A stretch of DNA of 64,000 nt from Nectonema munidae (Eukaryota; Nematomorpha; Nectonematoida; Nectonematidae), in contig JAUIRK010000157.1 in NCBI GenBank assembly GCA_030549495.1, positions 541,501 to 605,500 of the forward strand. Reading direction: 5' to 3'. How positions within the stretch are numbered: position 1 is the first letter of the stretch; every line of letters begins with the position of its first letter. The position numbers and the translations under genes are program-made. The notes beneath the pieces were generated by a model. It searched no databases, had not been told where the DNA came from, and saw only the letters and a program-made list of their open reading frames with translations. Below, piece by piece: positions 47,801 to 59,800 of the stretch.

Positions 47801-50800
47801 AAAGGTAGTTTCATTTTGATGCATACAATGGAAAAATAAAGAAAAAAATCTCTAAATTAGTTTATATTTTTGCGGAAATGAGTTTGTTACAGATAATTGT
47901 TTCTATACGTATATACCTTTTAAATTTTTTTTCGTATATAACATAGTTTCAAAATGGCTAAAATAAAGAAACCTGTTACTAGGAAGAAAAGTGAAGATAA
48001 ATTTGGAGGTGGTCCATGTGACATTTCGCTTACACATCCAAGCACTCATTTGGAAGTTATTCAATATTATTATTTTCTCATTAACTCATTTCCTGATTTA
48101 AACTTTTGTTCAATAGTGGATAAAATTTGTTCTGTGCTTAAGTATATTTGGGGTACAGTGAATCCAAACTTGCCTTTGATTAATGATAAATCTATAATAA
48201 GAAAAGTAAAGAATTTATTGGTAAATGTAAAAGAAATAAACAGAAAGCATGCAAAGATAAAGGTGAAGAAAAATTTAAATAAAAAAATAAATAGTCTCTT
48301 TGATTTATCATCATGTTCTTGTTCTTTAAACACTGTACCATGTTCTGATTCTCGAGTCAAATGTAAAAAAGCAAATTGTACTAAAGAACACATTTTATGC
48401 ACATGTTCTTCTAATGCAAAAGTTCCAATTGAAGAAAGATTGTACCTCCGTGATCAAAGAAACAAAGTGGGACCAATGGGGAATTTTCAAATGTCTACTG
48501 TTGATAAAAATGCTGTAAGGAAAAGTAAAAAGATGAAACCTAATGTTATTTCGGAAAATTTGAAAGTGAATATTGAATCAAGAAGATCATCAAGTTCTTC
48601 GTTTGTGTCTCAGGTAGTATTAATTTAAGTTGTTAGTGATATATTTCGTTTTACTATTTTTTAGGAAGAAGAAGAGTGGAATAATCATACATGTATCAAA
48701 GAAAGTTACAATCTTACAAAGTTACCAAGATATGCAATGGAGCTAGTAAGACACGATTGTTCTTCTAACTTAGGAGCAGCTTTGGCTAATGCCTTGTTTA
48801 ATGACATAAAACATTTATTCAAAGACATTTTGGTAGATAAAAGCAAAATAGATAGAGCCAAGGCTAAAGTAAATATTATTAGTGATCAAGAAATGAGGCC
48901 AAACAACAAATTTTTTTGCATTGGCGTTGATGGAAAAATTGACGCTAAAACTTTAACGTTCATAGAGAAGTCTGTAGATGAAAAAGTGGTATTAAAAAGA
49001 TGTTTTGAAAGAGCATCATTTAACATTTACAGTTGAAGATGGAGAAACTCAAGGAAAGTATCTCACGCACAAGACTGTTCCTTTGATTGGCGCGACTGGT
49101 GAAGTTCTTGCTAACGAAACATTTAGAGTCTTAGAAGAATATAAAAGTATTGAGAGTATATTCGCCATTCTTTTGGACAATACTGCAGCAAACACAGGAT
49201 GGAAGAATGGCTTAGTCGTCACCCTTGAAAAAATGATAAGAAGAAATCTTCACACTATCGGATGCAGTCTTCATCAAAATGAACTTCCATTTAGAGCGTT
49301 ATTCAAGTACATTGATGGCGTAACAGTTAGTCCAGGAAAATATATGTGGGAGCTGGGTCAAAAGTGTTGTGAAAATATACAACATCAAGCACAAGTAAGT
49401 TTTGAAATTATAGATTCTCCTTTGACTAGAGAAATCTTCCACAGAAATGATCTCACTGATCTCAGCCACGATCAACGTCTTTTGTTTGAGTACAGCAAAG
49501 GCATTGGTCTAGGAAAAGTAGATGAAAGATGGATAGAATGTAAAATAGGTCCTGTGAATCATTCAAGGTGGCTAACACTTGCAATATACACAAGAGAAGT
49601 ATCACCAAGTGAAAATCTGAAAAAACTTGTGCAATATATTGTACAGATTTACGCTCCAGCATGGTTCAAAATAAAAGTTTCATCAAAACTTCAAGACAGC
49701 CCATTAATACTTTTTTCCACCATTAAAGCTGTGAAGCTACTTCCTTATGATGATGTCATACATATCGTAAAAAATAATTTACAAAAAATGCTTTCTGTTT
49801 ACTTCCTGAAAACTTTCTTTATTCAATGATAAAAAGTGATGATAAAAGTATTAGAAATACTGCACTTAGTAAAATTTTAGAAGTAAGAGAAAGGTAATAT
49901 TAAACTTTAACTTTTTTAAGTGTTTCAGACTTTTGTTTTAGAGAATCAAATGGAGTCAAAGTAGCAAAGAAAATTCCTAAAATAAACTGGGAAGCTGAAA
50001 CTTGGAGTGAATTGATAGATATTACTCATACTCAGTTAATAGAGCCGCCTATGTTGAAGAACGTATCAAATAACGAAATAAAAGACTTGATTCGAAATGA
50101 AAACAAGCCAAATATCCCAAATCTACCATCTCATTCTCAAGGTGTTGAAAGAAGCGTGAAATTAGTTTCAGAGGCCTCACATTTGGTTTTTGGAAACGAG
50201 AATCGTCATAAATCAATTTTGACGAAACTATTGAGTCGGTCAAAACGCCCTTCTTTCATATCAAAAGGCTATTATTATCAAACTTATGATAGTTTGTATG
50301 AATGAAAACAGATTAAATGAAAATAAATGTTTTTTCAATTGTTTTTTATATATTTTTTTAGAAGAAAACACATTTAAAAACTACAAGTGAATACTAAAAT
50401 TCAAATCAATTTCCGCAAAAGATACTTCAATATTTTTTCTTAATTTTTGTTTTAAGTAATGTCTGAAGGCTAATATTATCTACCAATGATAGGATCCTAC
50501 TGCGGTTTTGAAAAAAATATTAAATCGACCTACCCTAATGTATATTGATTATACCCTGTATTCTTATAAAAAAATTTCTAGAATATATTATCAATAAATT
50601 TCCTTTTTCGCAATAAAAATGGAAGGTTTAGAATAGTTCTTATATGGAATGCTTACAGCCTTGATGCAAAGCAAGTTCTATTGAAGTCTAGTGGGAGGCA
50701 GAGTCGATATCTTTTGTTATGACTGCGCCCACCCCAACCAACAACCCATTTATTGCTTCTCTTAAATATACTATTTGTTTGTTTTGCGTATACGTGTGCG

Positions 50801-53800
50801 TCTTAGTGACTGTTACCATGTGTTAGAGTGTACTTGGTTGCACTTTTATATGTGTATGTTTTGTGTGCATTTGTGTAAGCGTGCGTGCATGTATGTTTGT
50901 GTTCTATGTGTTAGCGTGTATTTGGGTGCACATGTGTGAATATGTGCTTGTATTTGTGTAAATATGTTTGTATATACAATAATCTTCTAAGATTATAATG
51001 GTTCACTGTAATTTCATCGTGGTAATTTCATCGCATAGTAAATTCATCGTGATTCAATACATCGTCGGTATTTTCATCGTGCAGTAATTACGTCGTCTTA
51101 CTAATTTTATGCTTGACGCTCAATGTTTTTTTGTAAATATCCCTTTATAATTTTTTTAAGTTTATTACGAACAATTAAATTATTTTTTAGTTTTATTATA
51201 AAAAAAGATATCCTATGAAAAGGTATTTATATATACACAGAATTTGAGAAAAAGTAAAGGAAGTTAGAGACAATGACGATAAGTATATAGAATCTGCTTT
51301 TCCTGCACTTAAAGACATTTTGAGGTTTGAAGATACAAATAAATATGCAGTATACAGTTAGTAATTTCATAAAAATGTATGCATAATTGTATACGCAAAT
51401 TGTGGGATTATCTTGTGACACCGCAATTGAGTAATATGGTCAATCCATAAATCTCGCGATGTAATCACTATACGATGAAAATACTTAACGATGAAAATAC
51501 CAACGATGTATTGCATCACGGTGAATTTACTATACGATGAAATTACCGGATACCGGTTATAATATATCTATCTACCATTTTAGGTTCTACTTTGTTTTTT
51601 TAATTCTAAGTTGTCTTTCAGAATTTCAAATTGGTTTTTATTTTTTTTAAATACAAAATTTAATTGCTATTTTTAAACAACTTTTTAATTAAAAAAATAT
51701 GGGCCATAAGTTTATGCTTTAATTTTACGATTACTTTATGGTTTTAAATGATTATAGTTTTAGTATTTTAATAACTTTTATTAATATGATATTATCCAAA
51801 ATACAAACAAAAATATTTTTATTTATGGAGAAATAGGAATTCCCATTTGTCCTTTTACGCAGAGCATGTGTGATATAACTTTTACATTCTTCGCTGCTTA
51901 TTGAGGAGACTTCTTCTTTAATAACGTTTTGCAGTGTGTTTTATTAGACTCTAACTAAAATTATTAAGCCACGTTTCAAAGTTTAATGTTGTATAACCTA
52001 ATTTTTGTTTTGCAAAATTTTTAATTTTTGAGAAGATTAAGGAATTTCAAAATATGTCCGTTTGATGTTATACATTCCATTGTCTGAGTTTGTGGATTTT
52101 AGCCTTATCCATAATTAACCAAGATTTATTTAAGTTGTTAATTCTAACCCATTAACTCCATTAGAAATTCTTTAAACTTTTTAGCATTACATGTTCCATC
52201 ATCAATCATTTAAAATGCAACAAGCCACTTTCATTTATTGCAGCTATCAATGTTACATTTTTATCTAAATTTAAAATAGATTAAAAAATATCTATTTTAA
52301 TTTAAAAGTTTTCCTTTTTAACAGTGGGCACAACAACTTGTACTCTTTTTCCAATTTTGGATCGTGCATTCTGTTTTCTGATGTGTAGATCAAGCCTCTT
52401 TCATTAATGAAAGTACACATATGATATTCACTAGGTGTATTTGTTTCAAATCTTCACAAAAAATTTACCTTTTCTCGATACTCTTAAAACAATTAACGCG
52501 ATCAATTACTCGATTACATTTTTTCTACGTTTAATTTATCTACCAAAATATTGTGAATCGTTTTTAGTGGAATATCCCAATTGTATTTAGTACATAAAAC
52601 AAGCAATTTCTAATAAAGTGACTTGGAGATTTCTGAAACCATTTCTTCTATAAAGTTGACATGTAAATCATCAACTTTCCTGTACACTCTTCTATATATT
52701 TATTCCTTTATAGCACCATTTTTGAACTTCAAAGTGATTTTTTATTATAAATTTAGCAGTAGAGTAGAGTATAAAATTTTAGAAGCTATTGTTATACTTT
52801 CTCCTTCTACATAAACTATTCCTATCAAATCTTTCTTTTATTTGTCTGGTATTGGAGGAGACATTTTAAATTAGAGAAGAACAAAAAGTAAAAAGAAATA
52901 ATTTCAAAAAATCGTTGGCTTAGAGAAAGTTTTTTTATTAAATCAATGGGATATTAAAATGGTAGATATAAATATTATAACCTTCGAAGATTCTTGTATA
53001 TACAAACATATTTACACAAGTATAAGCACATATTCATATGTACCCAAATATACACTTACACAGAAACACAAACGCATATACGCTTATACTTACATAAATA
53101 GGCACACATATACACGTGCACCCAAATACAACCTAATCTCGTATAGTTCAATGCCTATTTATAGAATAGATACGGGTGACATGATTAAAGTGGCATCGGG
53201 TTTAAAGTTCGCTGAGAGAGGGACGGATATGTCTAATTTAGCATAAATTGAAATTGAAAAAAATTTTATATTTAGATTAAGCGATAATGAAAATAATTTC
53301 ATTTATATTCAAACTACCTTAAATCTTGGGTAGCATCAATAATTCAATGGTTCTTGACAAAATTTCGGAATATACTAAGTTGGCTTCATATTTTGATTTT
53401 ATGCTGCTGTTCATATTTTGGCATACCTGTCCTTCAACCAATTTGAAAATAGTTTTGTTATTAATCTATATTTATAAAATACATATTACATATTGTGTTT
53501 ATCCCCTTTAAAATACAACTTTTCATGATCAATGCTTACGATTCAGGCTTGAACGTGATGTCGCATTTGCGTTGCAGTTAAGGATCGCATCAAGTAATAA
53601 ACAAAAAATATAGATTTGGAAAAAATATCTGTTTAAAGTTGTCATGACAACTTCAAAGTCATACAAACACCGCATAAATTGGGGTTAATTAAGAAGTGGC
53701 AGTTTTAAAAAGTATTAATGATTTTATTTTGAAGTTTCCGGGTTGGAAAAAACTATTTAAAATCATTTATACAGACAGTATTTCTCAAAGCACTTCTTTT

Positions 53801-56800
53801 CCCACATGCAAGTTGTCGGTCCGTGGCCTCTCTAAGTTTAACTTCTTTCGAGCGAAGTCTGGATAAGTTGAATAAAAATTAAACCTTATTTTCACACTGA
53901 TGTGCGCTTACTCTTGACAATGGAACTGTCTTGAATAGCTACACAAATTATTACAGTTTAGAATTTTTAAAGGGACTAACACTCTTTATATGTTTTTGTG
54001 TATATAAATGCATGCGTGTGTCTTGTTGTTTCGTATTTTAGTTGCACGAGCATGGAGCTTATCTGGTTGATAGTCTAATTGAATCAAATGATATGGTAAA
54101 AGATTGGGAATGCATGACTGATTTGCTATTGGAAGAACCGGGAAGAAACGAAGAGGGTATTTTCGTTTTAGCTGTCTTTTTCTTTTGTGATAAATGATGA
54201 GTGTATTTTGCGTTTAGCACTGGATGATCAGCAGGAAACGTGTCTGATTGAGATTATGTCGTGCAGTGTGAAGCAAGCTGCAACTGGAGAATCTCCTGTT
54301 GGCAGAGCACCCACAAAGAAAATGCATGTATGCCGATGCATTGTTTTTTCTTATAGATCCTATCTATCTATACAAATATGATTAAGATAGGAGAATGTTA
54401 TCAAAATCATATTTTTAGATTCTTCATTAAAGTTATTAAGAACAGTCATTTACTTTTGAAAGCGTTCATTAATGCAATATGAGATTTCATTTTTTTGTCC
54501 TAGTATTTTTAAATTAATTCCAAGAAAAAAATCCACTGGAGGTTAATTGTCTACTTATTCATTCAATTTTTTATTATAAATATATTTTTAACATATTGAA
54601 TTAACATTAATTAAATAAATAAAGGGCAATTTAATTAGTTGATTGAATTCTTGTCAAAAAGTTCACTTTTTTCATTAAACTCCTTTTATATCTGCTATAA
54701 GAATTTATTATCCAGAACTTTTCACTTTTTGTGTTGCTGCACTTCGCTCCTTCTTTGAAATTCTCTGATTCGTCTGCTTATTTGTGTTTCTTCAACAAAA
54801 GTTATTTTTTCATTCTTTCCCATTAAATTCATCATGTATTTCTAGTTGCGGCATACTCTTTGTAGATGCGAATGATGCTATTACTAGGCGTATCTATTAT
54901 TGCGATATAAACCAGCCATGTCAAACATGCGGCCCATAACAAGCAGATTTGCGGCCCACACAGATTACAGTATTATTAATTATAATTTTATGTATAAGTG
55001 TAGATTTAGACTTTTCAGAGAACTAGGTTGACTGATTTTCACTTATCATCTCTTATAAAAGTTCGCACTATACAGAAATTTCAGCCAGACATAGCAAAGA
55101 TTGTCAAGAATGAGAGGTGTCAAGCCTCGGGACAAGAACGTGTAAAGTATTTGAATAATTAAAAATAAATGTTTATTTTGAACTATTGTAATTTATGTGC
55201 ATTTCATTTGTAGTTCATTCAAATACATGTGGGTCATGTATGCTGTCTTATAAACTTTTTTTATATTAAAATAAAGAACAGATTTATATCCTTGCTAATT
55301 TTTTAATTAAATTATTTTGTTTAACTATACATGACTTTGTACTTGCATTTTTGAATATAATCAAACCATTACATGTTTCTAAGTTAAAAGTAAAATATTC
55401 TGCAATAATTTTTATTGAACAACTTTAAATATAATTGTAGGAGTGCGGCCCTCATGAGAACACAAACTCACTCCCTTGGCCCTCATGGGACTCCGAGTTT
55501 GATATAAACTATAATTTCAAATTTGATTGACGGATCTTTATGTGATTTTATTGGACCATGATTATTCTCATCTTTTTTTCCAACCACTCCTTTCGTGTCA
55601 ACATCTAACTGCGAATAATGTTACTAATTTATTACACAAGCGTTGATAAATCTAAAGGGTAGCAAAGACATATTTAGAATGTTTTATATTTCTCTGCGCT
55701 ACCTTTTCCATCATAATTTAAATGGGAAAATGAAATTAATTTTATTTAAAATCCACTATATGTTTAACTATCCATATATCTATTTCTATTATAAATCAGC
55801 CATATTCCTTACTCATTAAAATTTTTTCATTCCATCATATTTTTTTAATGTGTGTGATAAATTATAAGCTTCTGAGTTTTAGATGGCTTTTTAAGAACAT
55901 TTTTTGCTATTTTCTTTGTTTTTTCCCAACTTTTGGCTATTATATTATTTTTCGTTATTGTTTAGGTGCGGTGATTTCAAGTGAAAGTTTATCGTTGCAT
56001 ATTTTTCTTTTGCTGTAGATCTCTGTTAAAGAAAACAAACAAATAAGCGAAGATAAAGCAAAACTATCGCATCACTTCATGGCCACACTGCCCTCTCTGC
56101 TGAATAAGTATTGTGCGGATGTTGACAAGCTGTGTAATCTTCTTCAAATCTCTCAACATCTTGACGTGGAGATTTTCTACACTTCGCCCAGACTGGAGGC
56201 CCAACTCCAAGCTCTGTTGAAAGCAGTCGATGAGCTGTGTTTGCGTCATACGCATAGCGCCCTGCTGACGTCGTGTGCTCATAGCTACGAACACTTCTGC
56301 ACCATTGAACACAACTCCAAAATCATCGTCTCAAAGTCCATGCTCATCGATACACTAGCTCAAAAGTTTTCTACTGCATACCAATCCTATGTCCAGCTTG
56401 TACCATTTATTTTCTCCATTTACTCATTCAAAATTTGAGAACGATTAACTTTTTCTTTGGGAATATTTCTCTTGAAGATTTAAGTAAGAAAATAAGTTTT
56501 TGGAAAACTACTTTGAAAAATATGGGTTTAAGAATTAACTTTAGTAAGTCTAAGTGGATAAAAATAGGTGATTCTTTAAATATACAAATTCTATTTTTTG
56601 TACATCTTGTAGTAAATGGATACATAAAAGGTGCTCTGGTATTAAAGGTAGTTTATCAAAAGTTAAACATTTTAAGTGTACTAGTTCTGATTTTAAAAAG
56701 GTTAGTACTAAAAGATAAGAAAAGGTCAATCAATTTTGTTACTTGGGAGAGGTTATAGATGAGATAGGTAGCGTTAGTAACTCAGTAGAACACAGAATAA

Positions 56801-59800
56801 AACTAGCTTGGAAGAAATTTAAATCTTTAAGTAGTGTTCTATGTAAACACAATTGAGATGAGAATGTTAAGAATTATTTGTAAATCTAATTGGAAAGACA
56901 AATTAAGCAATGAAAAATAAGAAATTTATGTAATGTAAATGAAATCAATAAAGTAATTGAGAAGCAAAGATAAAGGTGGTTTGTGCATGTAAACAGAAGA
57001 CCAGCTGAAGAATTAATCAATATAGCGTACAAACAGCAAACTATAGGTAAATCTGAGGGTAGACCAAAATTAACACGGAAATAAGTAGTTCTTAAGGATA
57101 TGAAAAAAAAGATATTTAAAAATAGCGGATGAACAAAATAAGGAATTTCGGAAATGTAAAATTAGGCAGTCTTTTTATATGTGTCTTCATAGTCGCAACA
57201 CCGACTATAGCCTAGCTTGCTCGGAAAGTAGCCGTAGAACCAATTTATTTATTTATTTGAGAATGTTCGATCCAAAAAAATTATTTTTCATCATTAAAAA
57301 CTTGTTAGAATATTTCAAAATCTTAAAATAAGGAAGTGATGTCATCATTCAATTTACATAAGTGAATTGCTTGCCTTTAACTTTTCAAACAAACTTATTT
57401 TCATAAAACCCTGGATATATCATACATTTTGAAAAATCAAAATTTTTTAAAATTGTCTTTGTTTATTTATTTTTTTTGAAAAGATTAAATGTGAATTGAA
57501 AATTCGGTAGTGCTTTTTTAATTTTTGTCAAGTATTTTTTTACTCATAAAAAATATTTGGACCTTATGTTTTATGAATGATTATAAACAAACGGATTTGT
57601 AATTAACATTTTTATTGATGCTGATCAAAAGTGAATAAAGTCATTTTCATTTATTATAAAAAATTTTACGAATAAATTTCTGTGTTTTTTAATTTTTACA
57701 AAAATTGAATGGGTTGATGCCAAATGGTCAAAATCTCAATTTATTTGTATATTTTAAAAAAGTATAAATAAAATTTTTTATCTTATTATTGATATTGGTA
57801 CGAAGAACTTTTTGTAACAAACTATCACTTTCAAAATCCAAAATGGTATGAAGCTTGAGGTCTGTGCCTTTAATCCTTGATTTCTCCTTCTGATGCAAAA
57901 AATTAATTTATTTGGCCTTTAGAAGGACGATTTGGCGGATGAAGACGTGGTGTTCGCTTTGAAAGCGTCGCTGAGCAGGATCGAGGCGTTTTCTCGCTTC
58001 CACGACATCTCCAGTTGCGCGCTCTGGCCCAGCTTCTACGGGCTGCTCAAGAGTAGTGTGGACTACGCTTCGCTTCAACCTCTGCCCATCGAAATAGTAA
58101 AATCTGCTCTCTCGTGCTGTCATTTCAACCTCTGCTTCTCCATCGTCTGTGGAATGGAGCAAGGAAATTCGGAGGCTAGCGCTTCCCTATCCAATCAACT
58201 TTCTCACTTTATCCAAACAGCCCAAGAATTGATGTACGCTCGATCCGGCATTGAAGAAGATGTACGTCCTTTATTTTTTTCCCGAATCACTCTCTCCATC
58301 CAGTGCATTTCTTCCATCTCACCCTTTTCATCACATTTTGAGTTTTTACTGACGCAGCTGATTTCTTGATTTTAAGGTACTTTTATGTCAAAGTACATAT
58401 CATCTGAATTTTCTGGGATTAAATAAGGGTAATCTATTTTTTAGCAGAAAAATCAGATGGAATTAAGTAATTTGATACAAAACTACCTTAACTCTTGAGG
58501 AAAGAAACCATATCTTCACAATTCTGCTCCTTTAAGGGTTAAAATCAAAAAAATCAAATGCATCATTAAAATCTTTCAATCATTGGTTTTCGAAAAATAA
58601 TTGCTTGCCCTTTTTTGAATGCATTTTCATTTAACGTATGGCGGGCCATTTTTTCATGTCTAATTTGTAACCTATTGTGCATGAAAGGGCTGAAATAGGT
58701 GTAAGATATTATGCATATGTTGAAAGTGGCTTATCAATCAATGGTGATATATTGAAGATTTGAAATAATCTTAACCTCACGTATATGGCGTTTTTATTGC
58801 AATGTTGGGATTCATAGATACCTAAAAAAGGACAAAGAAAGCAACCTATAGAGGAACGTGAAACGAGGGAAATAAAGAATGTTCTAGGACGCTCTAACAG
58901 AAAGATGCAAGAAACGAGTTATGTAAACTAGATCAATTTATTGATAGCATACTACTTGGCTTTTATAAATTTGTTCATTTTTTGCTTTATTTCTCTTTTA
59001 TTTTGCAGATTATTATAACTTAACTTTCAGATATGCTGAATAAATCTATTCTTTTTTTCAGATATACCTTCTTGTAATATCTATAAATGTATTTTATTCT
59101 CCCAGCTGAAGGTATGAAGGCAGTTAATGCTTCTATTTTCCATCCTCTTAGCCTTTTTGCAAAATTTAAGTGAAGCCAAAACATTATGTCAAATATATAA
59201 GCGTACAGCCATTTTCACATATAAAAATTGGACTAATTTTTGACAAACACAGTCATGCAAAAGTCAGCAAATTTTATTTTAGAACTCCGCTAAGAAGCAT
59301 GAATTACCTTTTTGCGCAATTCCTTTTTAGTGTGCCAAGCAATTGTGTTTCAACACTCATAATTTTAAACTTTTAATCAAAATATAAACGTACTTGGAGT
59401 TAGTTTACTTTTGTTAATACTCTGTGATATGGGATAAACAGGCGTCCACGAGTTTTTTGTTTCGAGATATCACTTTTAAGAAGACTACGCTTACTTTTTC
59501 AAGCAAGAGTTGTAGAAGAGTTAAAAAACAGGATACACACAAATTTTCATCTTGATGAATACATTATGTAGTGTATGAGCAAGAGCAAAACAGTATATAG
59601 AAGTGATAAAATCTGCGTGGTTCCAAAGGTTTATGGAAACCGCAAAAATGCACTAAAGCGTAGAACTTTAAGACAAATACTTTCAAATGAATACCATTTC
59701 TAGGGCATATTTTTTTATAATTCTTATGCTCAACGTTGTATTTCATGACAATATATTAGTTTTTGATATAAATTCGAGGCCTCATAACATATTTCCTTTT

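Larger units (their letters stand above)
50770..53140 (-). mobile_element. Tc1/mariner-type relic with long inverted arms, hosting a MITE
   Basis: Two arms of about 200-250 bp, rich in TGTGT/ACACA steps, are inverted copies of each other: the left arm is 50770-50999 plus 51555-51590, the right arm about 52940-53140 (shared core TTGTATATACAA...ATATTTACACAA). Between them the minus strand contains pieces of a Tc1/mariner DDE transposase. The 555-bp element at 51000-51554 has been inserted into the left arm. Exact outer ends and the TA target were not resolved. Confidence 0.7.
54328..56018. other. STAG intron 13
   Basis: AT-rich; contains the internally deleted hAT at 54913-55500 and otherwise nothing recognised. 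Confidence 0.55.

Noticed and set aside
49462-49662. 66-codon open frame on the minus strand
   Set aside because: Shadow of the hAT-like transposase.
50780-50990. TGTGTG-rich stretch considered as a simple microsatellite
   Set aside because: It has an inverted partner at about 52980-53130, so it is an arm of the mariner relic and not an independent satellite.
56064-56312. 82-codon open frame on the minus strand
   Set aside because: Shadow of STAG exon 14.
57908-58162. 84-codon open frame on the minus strand
   Set aside because: Shadow of STAG exon 15.
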